Below, in pieces: positions 1 through 9,766 of a stretch of 60,000 bases of DNA. The stretch's first letter is position 1; each line of letters opens with the position of its first letter. The position numbers and the translations under genes are program-made. The notes below the pieces were generated by a model that was not told the DNA's origin, did no database searches, and saw only the letters and a list, made by a program, of their open reading frames with translations. The stretch comes from Bugula neritina (Eukaryota > Bryozoa > Gymnolaemata > Cheilostomatida > Bugulidae): assembly GCA_964035545.1 (NCBI GenBank), contig OZ037765.1, positions 14,008,698-14,068,697 on the forward strand. Reading direction: 5' to 3'.

Positions 1-245
1 CCGAGTGGCAGGTACCACGCAGGACTAGTAGGCCCGCACAACGGCCCAGTACCTTCTCTCTGCCACTCGCTAACCGGTTTCACCGGTTACCTCGGGAGGA
101 GGAGCCCGCCACTGAAATGGAGCCAGAAGGCCCAGTGGAGAGGCCCAAACCCCGCCGGCACCAACCTCGCCGCCGGAAGCCCCGTAAACCACGGGTGAAA
201 CCCCCGCCGTCCTGTCAAACCAGGACAACACATGCGGGGGGGTGA
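1..245 (+). CDS. gag polyprotein, C-terminal end (partial)
   Basis: The frame starting at base 3 is open from the window edge to a TGA at 243-245, giving about 80 residues. The peptide is very rich in Arg, Pro and Lys, with a patch reading RPKPRRHQPRRRKPRKPR, as expected for a nucleic-acid-binding end of a Ty3/gypsy Gag. No CCHC zinc knuckle is visible in this piece; one may lie upstream. The pol frame opens at 188, so gag and pol overlap by about 55 bases in different frames, pol being at -1 relative to gag. Assignment as gag rests on position, frame relation and basic composition rather than on a recognised domain. Confidence 0.65.
   Translation, partial: EWQVPRRTSRPAQRPSTFSLPLANRFHRLPREEEPATEMEPEGPVERPKPRRHQPRRRKPRKPRVKPPPSCQTRTTHAGG
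236..242 (+). promoter_or_regulatory. candidate -1 ribosomal frameshift site between gag and pol
   Basis: Seven G residues lie directly before the gag stop TGA (243-245). Read in the gag frame they form G|GGG|GGG, which fits the X XXY YYZ slippery pattern. A one-base backward slip continues as GTG AAA GTA and enters the pol frame at 242. The pol frame has a TAA at 185-187 and no ATG before its protease motif, so a Gag-Pol fusion by slippage is the simplest reading. A downstream stem or pseudoknot was not established. Confidence 0.55.
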
Positions 246-3200
246 AAGTACAACCACATGGAGAGAGCTATTTCCTACCCGGAAAGGTGGCCGGCAACGC
301 CGTCACTTTCCTGCTCGACTCCGGTTGTACTACCAACCTTCTCAGTCGTAGAGTCTTTGAGGCACTGCCCCGCCGGGACAGGGATAGAGTACGACCGTAT
401 ACTGGAGAACATGGCACCCTGGCAGACGGGTCATGTATCCCCTTTTATGGTATTATCGAGCTCCCTGGGCGTGTCCGAGATCAGGCTGTACAGGAGACCT
501 TTATCATAGGTCAACTGGAGGAAGATGCTATCCTCGGAATGCCCTTCTTGAAGCAACACCAGTGCCGAATAGATTTCAGTAAGTCGGTGGTGCTGATGGG
601 CGGGCGAGAACTCGCCTGTGTGGATAAGTTTGGGCGTCCTCTGGTGGGCGGTGTTCAGGTAGTTCGAAACTGCACCGTACCCGGACGCTCCAGAGCTACT
701 ATCCACTGCCGAGTGAACAGCAACCGGATAGCCAGGCTCGGGGTCGTTGAAAGCGCGCACGAAAAGATCCAACTCGCCAGTAGTTTAAACCGACTAACTG
801 AGCGAGGGGAGGTCTTAGTGCAGTGCGTCAACCCCTTTACCGAGCCCATTGAGCTCCCAGCTGGGTCAATGCTGGGCCGGTTCCATTCCGTCCAGGAAGA
901 GGACGTGGGCCCGTCGCTGGGTGACGCGACGGAGGCACCCCCTCGACACCTTATTCAGGGACGAGGGGCAGTCCCAACACATCTCCGGGAGTTATACGAA
1001 ACAGCCAGTGGCGGCTGCGCGAGTAACAGAGAACGCCAAGCTATGGCCAAGTTACTACGCGACTACGGTGATGTGTTCAGCAGCGGAGAGCATGACGTGG
1101 GACTGACTGGAATTGTCAGACACGAAATACCGCTGACTGCAAGGACAGTCCCTGTCCGGCAGCCCACGCGCAGGCTGGGGCCCGAGAAAGAGAAGGAGGT
1201 TAGCCGACAAGTACGGGATCTTCTGGACCGGGGACTGATAGAGCCCGCCCATAGTGCGTGGAGCTCGCCAGTCGTACTGGTCCGGAAGAAAGACGGCAGT
1301 TGGCGGTTCTGTGTGGACTACCGCAAACTCAATAGCGTAACCATACAGGACGCCTACCCTCTACCTCGTATGGACGAGTCATTGGACGCCCTAGCCGGCA
1401 GCAAGTACTTCAGTACGTTAGACTTGCTAAGCGGCTATTGGCAGGTTCCTCTGAGTCCCGACGCCCAAGAGAAAGCGGCGTTTATCACACGGGACGGTTT
1501 GTGGAAGTGGAAGGTGCTGCCCTTCGGGTTAACCTCCGCCCCAGCCACCTTCCAGAGGCTGATGGAACAAGTCCTTAGCGGACTCCATTGGAAGACACTG
1601 CTGGTCTACCTCGATGATGTCATCGTAATCTCTCCAGACTTCGAGACACATGTCAGTCGTCTGCAGGAGGTTTTCGAGAGACTCCGAGGTGCCGGTCTTA
1701 AGCTCAAACCTTCCAAGTGCGCTCTGTTGCAGCCGGAGGTCAAGTACCTGGGGCACGTTGTCGGTCGAAACGGCGTGGCAACGGATCCCGAAAAGGTACG
1801 GGCAGTAGAAGACTGGGTCACCCCCCAAGACTTGACCGGACTCCGGGCTTTCTTGGGGCTGGTAGGGTATTACAGGCAATACATACCAGACTTTGCGGGC
1901 ATAGCCCAGCCGTTAAACCGGCTTACCGCAAAGGGAGTGACGTGGCAGTGGACTCCAGTCGAACAAGAAGCGTTCGACCGCCTCAAGGGCTGCCTCCTAA
2001 CGGCGCCCATCTTGGCCTACCCAGACCCCACTCTGGAGTACATCCTAGACACGGACGCCAGTGACCAGAATGTTGGCGCTGTGCTGTCACAAATGCAGGA
2101 AGGCCGAGAAGTAGTAGTAGCCTACTACAGCAAGTCTCTCTCTCCCGCTGAACGAAATTACTGCACTACCCGCAAGGAGCTGCTGGCAGTAATCAAGTCA
2201 GTGAAGCACTTCAGACCATACCTATATGGCAGGAAGTTCCGGCTGCGTACGGATCATGCCTCGCTGATCTGGTTGTGCAGGAGAGCAGAGCCCTCTAGTC
2301 AGGTCGCCCGGTGGCTCGAAATCCTAGCTGAATTCTCGTACCGGATCGAACACCGACCGGGCAAGAGACACAGCAATGCGGATGGGTTGAGTCGCCGACC
2401 TGACGGAGGTTGCAAACAGTGTCTCAACATCGAGAGGAGGGATGGAGGTCCCCCACGATGCGAGTTGGAGACGCTGGCTCATCACGGAGCACCGTTTGAC
2501 TGGGATCAAGGTCAACTCAGGCAAAGAGTTGATGAGTCCCCGGAGGATGTACAAAACCTCCGCGCCAACCCTGTACTGGCCGGTAATGTTCGAGAGCTGA
2601 AGAAGCTCCAAGAAGAGCTGCCTGGAGTCGTGGCAGACATATACCGGGCCAAAAGGGAAGGGCGACGACCCAGCGAGGAACGCATACGACAGGGATGCGC
2701 CGAGTTCCGGCTATACTGTCAGCGTTGGGACTCGCTGCGGATCGGGCAGGATGGGTTGCTAACCATCTCTCTAGCTGCCAGCGGTAGACACCCGGAAAGG
2801 AAGAGGGTAGTCTGCCCCACAGCCATCCGCCGTGAGTTGATTTGGGATACTCACAAGCAGGCCCACGCAGGGGTCAAGCGAGTGATATCCAAATTACGAC
2901 TCCGGTGGTATTGGCCGCAGATGGAGCGTGACGTCCGGCTCAGAGTCAAACAGTGTGATATCTGCCAGGCCAGTAAGCATAGCCGCCCCCCTGGTGAAGC
3001 AGGACGGCGGAGGCTATATGCTGGTAGGCCCTGGCAAGTAGTCGCTGTAGACCTGGTCGGACCCATGCCCCTGACCCCCAGAGGCAATAATTGGATCCTA
3101 GTACTAACCGACCACTTTACTAGGTGGGCGGATGCTCTGGCTATCCCAGATGCATCAGCCCCAACAGTGGCCAGGGCACTAGACCAACATATATTCTGTT

Positions 3201-4516
3201 ATTTTGGGCTTCCCGAACAGATACGCTCTGATCAAGGCGCTCAATTCCAGTCTCAACTGATGAGCGACCTTTGCCACCTCTGGGGAGTAAATCAGAGCAG
3301 GACCACCCCCTACCACCCTCAAGGTAACGGGGTGGTGGAGCGCAACAACCGGATGCTAGGTGATGCACTCCGGAGTCTCCTCCTTGGACGAGGTCAAGAG
3401 GAATGGGATACGGTGTTGCCGCAAGTCATGCGTGCATACCGTAGCACCCCACACACCAGTACTGGTGAGACCCCAAACCTCTTGATGCTCGGGAGAGAGA
3501 CTCGTGTCCCTGACCATCTCACCTATCACGTTCCAGAGCAAGACAACTCGGTTCACGAGTATGCCAGTGAACTAGTGGAACGGATGAAGGCCGCACACGA
3601 TATACTGCGTCAACAGCAGTGGAAGGTGCGGCACGAAGATTCCGATGAACCACCTCTCTATCAAACGGGAGATAAGGTGTGGATGGTCAATTACCGTAGG
3701 CGTCGCGGACAGGCTGATAAACTGAAGCCTAAGTTCGTAGGCCCCTACGTGGTCGTCGAGGCTATGCCCAATCATACGTACAAGATTGAGCGCTCAGGAC
3801 AGGTGTCTATCCAGAATGAGTCTCGCTTGAAACCGTATTGGGCTAGCCCTGACGGAGTGGGAGAAGCCCCCCCGTTGTTAGAGCCCAGGAGGCAGACAAC
3901 GACGCGCGGGCGACGGCGGCATGGACCTGAATACGAAGTGGTCATACCGCGGGAGGAAAACTTGGTGAGAGAGGAGCGGCAGCTTTTGTCAACAGAAGCG
4001 TGTCCGCCACCGCCAAGTCTAATTCCATCACTTCCAGAAACCGAGCCGGTTCCAGAAGTGCAAACCCCCACGGAGGGAGGGGCTCCATCCGGAGAACAGG
4101 AAGAGGTGACCGCTAACGGTGAAGTAGAGATGCCATTAGAGCCCCCTACTAACGAACCGGCAAGCGTGTCACCCCCCCTAGAAAGGGGACAGCGTACGAG
4201 GAAACCCCCACCGTATTTGAAAGACTTCGTATGTGACTGCATTAGAAGCGGCGCACATGAAAGTCTAGGGGAAAACCGTACGATAAAATGTTGGAGTTGT
4301 GAACCCCACGCAAATATCAACTTTTGCGAGGGCGGAATAGTGGGAGGAATTAATGCGCGTAAAGCAAATAGTTCCGACCTCGTGCCTCAGAAACGATGCT
4401 CAGCCTTTTCTTATGCTGACATCGCCAAAGGCAGACGTATCTCACAACCAGCTCCAACCTTACCAAGAACGTTGAGTAAGGACATTAATACCGAGTTCCC
4501 AGGTAAGCCAGTATAA
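242..4516 (+). CDS. pol: Pol polyprotein of Ty3/gypsy element (PR-RT-RNaseH-IN)
   Basis: The element's enzymes lie in one 1424-codon ORF, probably made as a Gag-Pol fusion. In order: an aspartic protease with LLDSGCTTN near residue 24-32; reverse transcriptase with FCVDYRKLN near 356 and the catalytic YLDDV near 455; RNase H starting at DTDASD near 603; integrase zinc-binding HHCC (H..H near 868, CDIC near 904) and the DDE triad residues in VAVDLVGP (about 934), SDQGAQF (about 995) and VVERNNR (about 1030). A GPY/F-type module follows near 1166. No chromodomain is seen. About 200 further residues are Pro/Glu-rich and then Cys-containing, which is longer than usual. The first codon given is GTG, entered by frameshift; the open frame itself begins at 188. 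All catalytic motifs are present. Confidence 0.95.
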   Translation: MKVQPHGESYFLPGKVAGNAVTFLLDSGCTTNLLSRRVFEALPRRDRDRVRPYTGEHGTLADGSCIPFYGIIELPGRVRDQAVQETFIIGQLEEDAILGMPFLKQHQCRIDFSKSVVLMGGRELACVDKFGRPLVGGVQVVRNCTVPGRSRATIHCRVNSNRIARLGVVESAHEKIQLASSLNRLTERGEVLVQCVNPFTEPIELPAGSMLGRFHSVQEEDVGPSLGDATEAPPRHLIQGRGAVPTHLRELYETASGGCASNRERQAMAKLLRDYGDVFSSGEHDVGLTGIVRHEIPLTARTVPVRQPTRRLGPEKEKEVSRQVRDLLDRGLIEPAHSAWSSPVVLVRKKDGSWRFCVDYRKLNSVTIQDAYPLPRMDESLDALAGSKYFSTLDLLSGYWQVPLSPDAQEKAAFITRDGLWKWKVLPFGLTSAPATFQRLMEQVLSGLHWKTLLVYLDDVIVISPDFETHVSRLQEVFERLRGAGLKLKPSKCALLQPEVKYLGHVVGRNGVATDPEKVRAVEDWVTPQDLTGLRAFLGLVGYYRQYIPDFAGIAQPLNRLTAKGVTWQWTPVEQEAFDRLKGCLLTAPILAYPDPTLEYILDTDASDQNVGAVLSQMQEGREVVVAYYSKSLSPAERNYCTTRKELLAVIKSVKHFRPYLYGRKFRLRTDHASLIWLCRRAEPSSQVARWLEILAEFSYRIEHRPGKRHSNADGLSRRPDGGCKQCLNIERRDGGPPRCELETLAHHGAPFDWDQGQLRQRVDESPEDVQNLRANPVLAGNVRELKKLQEELPGVVADIYRAKREGRRPSEERIRQGCAEFRLYCQRWDSLRIGQDGLLTISLAASGRHPERKRVVCPTAIRRELIWDTHKQAHAGVKRVISKLRLRWYWPQMERDVRLRVKQCDICQASKHSRPPGEAGRRRLYAGRPWQVVAVDLVGPMPLTPRGNNWILVLTDHFTRWADALAIPDASAPTVARALDQHIFCYFGLPEQIRSDQGAQFQSQLMSDLCHLWGVNQSRTTPYHPQGNGVVERNNRMLGDALRSLLLGRGQEEWDTVLPQVMRAYRSTPHTSTGETPNLLMLGRETRVPDHLTYHVPEQDNSVHEYASELVERMKAAHDILRQQQWKVRHEDSDEPPLYQTGDKVWMVNYRRRRGQADKLKPKFVGPYVVVEAMPNHTYKIERSGQVSIQNESRLKPYWASPDGVGEAPPLLEPRRQTTTRGRRRHGPEYEVVIPREENLVREERQLLSTEACPPPPSLIPSLPETEPVPEVQTPTEGGAPSGEQEEVTANGEVEMPLEPPTNEPASVSPPLERGQRTRKPPPYLKDFVCDCIRSGAHESLGENRTIKCWSCEPHANINFCEGGIVGGINARKANSSDLVPQKRCSAFSYADIAKGRRISQPAPTLPRTLSKDINTEFPGKPV

Positions 4517-4533
4517 GTCTTGTATTCCTATTC

Positions 4534-5607
4534 ATGGAAACGGGCTCGATGCCAGTAAATTCTGAACTAATTCAGCAGATTGAATCAGAATTACTGGGAA
4601 CCACGTTTCATGTGAATGACGATGAAGACACTGTAATGGCCGATGGTCTGTTAGACCTGGAGCTAGACACTGTTCTTGGTCAGTCCACACATGATTCATC
4701 AGTTCCTCGAGTGCATTCCAAAAGCTGTGACTCTCAGGCTAGCAACGGTCGACAGTCACTAGAATTATGTTGTAAAGATCCACCGCGATCTAACACTAAT
4801 TCTACTTTTGTAGACACACTCGCGCCCGTCTCTCCGGGCATGCCTTCTCTAGAGATGGCGTGGGACCCAGAGCCGGCCCCAACAACTTCTACAACCAGGC
4901 AACTGCCACCCCAGTTGGAAGCAACCTCCAACTGGATTACCCCTGCCACAGAGAGAGAAATCAGGACCCATCAAGGAGGTGAGAGTAATCGTGAATGCAA
5001 CCTCTGCCAGCAGCGATTCACAACCCACCGCAGACTAAAAGTACACTTGCCGCAGCACTACATCACCACTTTCTGCCCTTGCGGAGAATATAGCTACAAT
5101 CGTGATTACCTATTGCGGCACCAACGTACTATGCAGTGTTATCAAGGGCATGTCTATGAAGTAGACGAATCATCCTATCCTGCCTTTCTCAGCGCCATCA
5201 AACCACTCATCACTGACTCAGCTCGGCTATCTCGCCTGGAGCAAGGCTTCCCTTCCCCGCGACCCATCATCTCTGGAGCCGCAGATAAACCTACCCAGTC
5301 TACTAACTCTCCACCCCACAGTCCTCTACGCATGCCGCATACCTTTCCTCGTGTCGTACTACAGAGGGTAGACACAAATGCGTATACACTCCCTCCTCCC
5401 CTTCCATCCTCAGAGCGGAAAAGACACAGACAGCCGACTTCCTCTCGCTCGTCCCCCTGGGCCCGCAACCTACGTGAAGTAGAAGCTAGGGCGCACGACT
5501 TAGAGCAAGAAGTGTACAGGCTGGCCCCACGGGTACAGGCTGCATCCAGTGAACTCAAATACTTACAGGAGTCTATTAAACGCATGAAGCGTGCGGCCCG
5601 CAGTTAA
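4534..5607 (+). CDS. Extra ORF downstream of pol: zinc-finger-like and coiled-coil protein
   Basis: This 357-codon ORF begins 17 bases after the pol stop and occupies the place where errantiviruses carry env, but it shows no signal peptide or membrane segment, so it is not an envelope-type protein. The N-terminal 150 residues are acidic and Ser/Thr/Pro-rich. At about 154-174 there is CNLCQQRF with a His-x3-His ending (C2H2-like), followed at about 180-205 by a second Cys/His cluster with FCPCGEYSY and RHQRTMQC. The middle is Ser/Pro-rich, and the last 45 residues (LREVEARAHDLEQEVYRL onward) look like an amphipathic coiled coil ending in basic residues. This suggests a nucleic-acid-binding, oligomerising accessory protein. 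Its function is unknown; a captured host gene is possible. Confidence 0.8.
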   Translation: METGSMPVNSELIQQIESELLGTTFHVNDDEDTVMADGLLDLELDTVLGQSTHDSSVPRVHSKSCDSQASNGRQSLELCCKDPPRSNTNSTFVDTLAPVSPGMPSLEMAWDPEPAPTTSTTRQLPPQLEATSNWITPATEREIRTHQGGESNRECNLCQQRFTTHRRLKVHLPQHYITTFCPCGEYSYNRDYLLRHQRTMQCYQGHVYEVDESSYPAFLSAIKPLITDSARLSRLEQGFPSPRPIISGAADKPTQSTNSPPHSPLRMPHTFPRVVLQRVDTNAYTLPPPLPSSERKRHRQPTSSRSSPWARNLREVEARAHDLEQEVYRLAPRVQAASSELKYLQESIKRMKRAARS

Positions 5608-5885
5608 CTCGAGTCTACCTACAACTCCATACTACTCATTCCCCTACCTCTCTGTGGCATTCCCTACCGTAATGGTGGCACGTACTCTACATGTAGATAG
5701 GACCTTCTCTTGCTTATTACTTAGTGTGCACGTTATATATACCTGTATATTTTTATCAGTTGTTGTTTTTTTTGTATATACTTTTATACTGTTCTCTTAC
5801 CCCCCCCCCCCCCCACAACGAAGTATACGTTTTTTTATGTGAATTTTATTTTATCAGAAAGTGGGCTTTCTGCTGGAGGGGGCAG
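5608..5885 (+). other. Retrotransposon 3' untranslated region with polypurine tract
   Basis: This non-coding stretch between the extra ORF and the 3' LTR contains T-rich runs and a C homopolymer of about 15 bases near 5801. It ends in the purine-rich GGAGGGGGCAG (5875-5885) directly before the LTR, the expected position of the polypurine tract that primes plus-strand synthesis. Confidence 0.75.
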
Positions 5886-6189
5886 TGTGGTGGCTCGTGG
5901 AGCTACCAGCAACACAATACGCAAGGTTGCGTATTGACCCGGAACAATGTATTAGCCAATTAGCTAGGCTGTTTTATAAGTAATAGTAGCCGCTTCGCGC
6001 TACTAGCTCAGTTGAGGATAGTGCTGTAAATTAAATAGACGTGCGTATCATTACTGTTGTACATTGGATTTTATTATGTATTCTTGTATTAAATATAACG
6101 ATATCTACTCGACTTAACCGGTGAAGTTTCTCTAGTGATAAATAGACTCTCTTGGTGGCACATCAACCCTAAATCTGAAAATCATAACA
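5886..6189 (+). repeat. 3' LTR of the Ty3/gypsy element
   Basis: The LTR starts TGTGGTGGCTCGTGGAGCTA directly after the polypurine tract and ends ATCATAACA, so it has TG...CA ends and is about 304 bp. The boundaries were set by comparison with a second, diverged copy at 31914-32261 that shares the 5' end, the internal CGGTGAAG/CTGGTGAAG block and the 3' end. The U3/R/U5 limits and promoter elements were not resolved. Confidence 0.82.
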
Positions 6190-7984
6190 ATATAACAATA
6201 ATAAAATTAATAATAATCTTATAATAATATCAATAGTTGTATATAAATATTAAATTCTGTAAGTAATTAAGTTAAACCTAAAATAATAAATATAATTATA
6301 AATTAATACTATAAGTATAACTATAAGTTAATGTATAATCCACTTTCACTTACTCTTAGACTTCTAGTTCTACAGTTTTAGTTTTGTTTACTTTTAATGT
6401 TATGTTTTAATACAAACATAATATCAATAAATATAATGATAATAATAATAATATAATAATAACGTAATCATAATGTTAATATCAAAATATAAACATCAAC
6501 AATAATATCAATAATAATAAATAAAATTGGTGAAACATTCATAATTATTGTTGCAATAGTAAAATTAAACGCTAAAATCTTTAATTCAATACTATTATTT
6601 AATTATAATACTAATAGATGATCTTTGCAATTTTCATTTCAAAACCACGATGACGATGGTAAAGCTAGATGGATTTTTGAAATAGAGGTTTAGCAAAATT
6701 GAAACCTAAAAACAATTCCAGTGTTTGACAAAACCAGATATAAAGTTAACGTTATCAATGTCCTAGAAAACCGCCCTTCGACTTTATTAGTAAAACTAAT
6801 ATTTTGTCAGTCTTACAATTATTTACAATAATATTAAACAAATTATTATATACAGGCAAAAATGTGCACTTTTTCAAATTTATGATATCTTGAAAGTAAA
6901 GTCACTTGGGCGAAAACTATTCGGTCTTTTTTGTGATCGAATTTTAAAAACAGAGTTATCTTTCTATGCAAACTATTGCAAAACTACAATAACAATAATA
7001 CTATTACTAAGCCAACAGCCCTTTGTCAAAGGGTATATAATATATCACTTTGCCCTTTTTGTTAAAACCACATAAGCACAATTTACTTTCATGGCAGTGC
7101 CCAGTGTTCACATATGGACTTTTCTCTTCAGCACCAAAGTAACTGGAAAACTATAAATATTTCAACCAAACATGCATTGCTGAAGAGTTTTTTGTTATAT
7201 ATCTACGAGAAACAATTTTGTGTATATACAATAAAGTCAAGAGTAACTAATTGGAGATTTACTTGAAATTGCTACTTTACTTGTTTCACTTTTTATGCCT
7301 ATAAGTATAATTTAGCTCAATCTTCATATTTTCATTTTACAATCTCCACATGTGTACCATTCTTACCTGTGTATTTATATGTTATTTATATATGTATTTA
7401 TATATAAATTATATTATTTATCTTAAAATATAAATGTAAGTGATGTAATGTACTTAATCTTATAGCGCATATGTAATTTATTTGGGAGCAGCTGTTATCT
7501 ATATTAATAAAATCGTTCAAGAAAGTGAAATGGAAAAACTTATAATCTGATAAATTATAACTAGGTCAAATGCTTACGTATACTATTTCAAATCAGATAG
7601 TGGGCGTCACCTGTGTCCAACAACTGCCATGACTCACTGAATTGTTTTAATTCTGTAATTATCCTGTGCAGCCCATCTTTCACTGGTGGGAGTTGATTGA
7701 TGACTGCAAATTTGTGACAAATGAAAATAAATATTATATAAATTCATATTGTCGGGACCTAACGCTTTTTGCTAAACACTGATCAATTTTTTGCTGCTTT
7801 GTACTAATTGTTGAGAGCAAGAATAACATGTAACTTATTGTAAAATTAAATAGTATTACATGCGAAATACTGTATAATGGTTTGACTCGCAGTGATTTCT
7901 TCTAATTAATGTAGCTGAAAAATTCAAAAGGGTAGAGAAATAAATTTGCAAGGGGGTATAAAGCATTTGAAGCAATTAGTAGTA
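6190..7984. other. AT-rich intergenic DNA, TAA-rich stretch at its start
   Basis: The first 350 bases after the LTR are dominated by degenerate ATA/TAA triplets. The rest is AT-rich without a credible ORF, splice-consistent exon or RNA gene. Short open frames here lack domain-like composition. Confidence 0.6.
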
Positions 7985-8070
7985 AATGGGTCAGCTGGTT
8001 CAGCCAAGGTCAGCGGTTTGAATCCTAGTAAAGGCTATTGGCGATGTTAGGAAGGGCATTCAGTCATACT
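7985..8070 (+). repeat. Degenerate tRNA-derived SINE-like fragment
   Basis: GGTTTGAATCC (8015-8025) matches the tRNA B-box consensus apart from one base, and a weak A-box-like stretch precedes it by about 30 bases. The following GATGTTAGGAAGGGCATTCA resembles a motif I recall from SINEs of octopus and squid. No intact tRNA cloverleaf is formed. The assignment is tentative. Confidence 0.4.
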
Positions 8071-8392
8071 TTCTCCTTAGCCACAACAAAAAGCAAGTCT
8101 GCTTTGAAAAAACTCTAGCTTACCATTAGCCACGGATGGCAAATATGAACCCCCTGGTATATATGTATGTAATTGATGTAAAATGGATTTAATAACTAAT
8201 TTGTTTAGTCTATTGTGGAAGTATTGGTATATATGAAATGATATATGCCCTAAAAAATATGTGCACAAGTGTGGCGAGTACCGTGATAGAAAACTTTTGG
8301 AGTAACGACACCATGTAACCATTACTACAAACTCGTTGTAGCAGCCTTAGGCCCTGATAAAGACAAGAACTGCATGCAGGGGACTTTTTTCT

Positions 8393-8550
8393 TAGAATTG
8401 TTTTATAAGCACAGCTCCGAGTTGGAGGCGAATGAGTGCAGTATTTCGGGGGTCTCAAGTTTGGAGTTAGGTCCACCAACTCCAAACTTTAGAACTCAAA
8501 ATGCTGCACTCATTTGCCCCTAACTCCGAGCTGCTTATAAAACAATTCTT
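8393..8550. repeat. Foldback element, about 70-bp arms
   Basis: The left arm starts with GAATTGTTTTATAAGC and the right arm is its reverse complement, ending GCTTATAAAACAATTC. Both arms also share GAATGAGTGCAG/CTGCACTCATTTG and a central AGTTTGGAGTT/AACTCCAAACT pair around a short loop. A few mismatches mark some age. No coding capacity is present. It is most likely a MITE remnant; a hairpin-RNA precursor is less likely because the stem is so long. Confidence 0.7.
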
Positions 8551-9487
8551 CTTTTCGTGAACCTAATCAGTTTTTTTGATGATTTCTAATAATAATATAA
8601 TATTATATGTTATGGGTATATACTTGTTTAAAATTAAATCCAAGCAGTTTATAAATTACTTGCTATTAGGGTTTTAAAATCACATATAAACAGCAACTTC
8701 TCTACATGGCAGGTCATCTATTGCATATGTAAATACATATTATATTTCTTTCATGCAAACTAGTTGGCATACACAGGAATAATGCTCTCCATTATGATGA
8801 ATGAACTCCTCAGTATCTTTGCATTCCCGTGACAAGAATGATTATCATCAAATAGTAGCCTATTCATCAAATTTATGCTAGTCACCACATATTTGTGTTT
8901 AATAGGAGCTCTCCTTACTCGGTTCCTTAAAACACTGGGCAGTGCAATCCAAATTGACCATTCAAAGTATTTACTAGTGTACCTGCTATTGGAACATTCT
9001 ATAAGTTTTATTATACCTTTGTTCTTTTAATAAAAAGTTTTCATTTGTTTAGGATTTTATAAGTTTTATAAAGTATAGTTACATGTGAAAGTTGTTTCCA
9101 TACTTGGTTTTATAATCAAAGCTTTTATTATAATGAATTATAGCTGATCAACAGGCGTGGGATCTATAAGCTGAAGTGACTTTGAATTGAAAACATTTCC
9201 CCTAACTAGCATAAGAAAATTACTCAACATGAATCCCTGCACAATTTCAGCCGTTAACAATAATCTGTAATAGTAAATTTGTAGTGGACCTACGAACAGC
9301 TACAAGAAGAAATGTTAGTATAATGTGGGTATATTGGCAGTTGTGTCTACAGGAAGTACTTTAGTGTTGAGAAAAATATTATCAACATAGTATTTTGTCT
9401 TCTAATGCATTTGCAGCTTTATATATTCTAGCTCTATAGTATATTACGAACTTCTACCTTTTTACCTGTAGAAGTTTCATTCAAGCA
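8551..9487. other. AT-rich intergenic DNA
   Basis: No gene, RNA gene or structured repeat was recognised between the two foldbacks. Confidence 0.5.
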
Positions 9488-9766
9488 ATATGACATAGAC
9501 TATAAAGCTTTCATTAATTTGGTATATATATATATATATCAAATTTTCTACTTTAATAGTCTACTTTCTAAAATAGTTTTGGTATGAATTTAATAGAATT
9601 AGGAATCATAAGTAGCCTACTATATTCAAGATACACAACAAAAATGCAGAGAATGTAATACTGTTAAATTGATACCAAAACTCTTTTAGAAAATAAAGGA
9701 TTTTAATAGAAATTTAATATACATTGTATATACCAAATTAATGAAGGTTTTAATCTATGTCATGTA
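9488..9766. repeat. Inverted-repeat element, arms about 110 bp
   Basis: The left arm contains TGACATAG, TTCATTAATTTGGTATAT and AGTTTTGGTAT; the same blocks return in reverse complement and reverse order to about 9766. A short TA run lies in the left arm. The arms show moderate divergence and there is no ORF, so this fits an old non-autonomous foldback or MITE-type element. Confidence 0.65.

Larger units (their letters stand above)
1..6189 (+). mobile_element. Ty3/gypsy LTR retrotransposon, 3' part
   Basis: This is the 3' portion of an LTR retrotransposon; the 5' LTR, primer-binding site and most of gag lie before the window. The order seen is gag end, pol (protease, reverse transcriptase, RNase H, integrase), an extra ORF, polypurine tract and 3' LTR. 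Integrase after RNase H places it in the Ty3/gypsy group. The coding part is clearly richer in GC than the AT-rich DNA that follows the LTR. No stop or frameshift breaks the 1424-codon pol ORF, so the copy looks young and possibly active. Without the 5' LTR, neither LTR-LTR divergence nor the target-site duplication can be judged. Four bases after the LTR read ATAT. Confidence 0.93.

Noticed and set aside
431-4320. Several 60-180 codon open frames on the opposite strand or in other frames across pol
   Set aside because: They overlap a complete pol with catalytic motifs; GC-rich coding DNA often leaves such shadows.
4534-5607. Envelope gene of an errantivirus-like element
   Set aside because: No signal peptide, furin-type site or membrane anchor; it has zinc-finger-like and coiled-coil features instead.
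6890-7075. 61-codon open frame in AT-rich DNA
   Set aside because: It starts at a non-ATG codon, has AT-driven composition and no splice or domain support.
8077-8485. Two minus-strand open frames near the first foldback
   Set aside because: One runs through the SINE-like fragment and the other into the foldback arm; neither looks like a protein.
8393-8550. microRNA precursor
   Set aside because: The arms are far longer than a typical miRNA hairpin and look like a foldback transposon.
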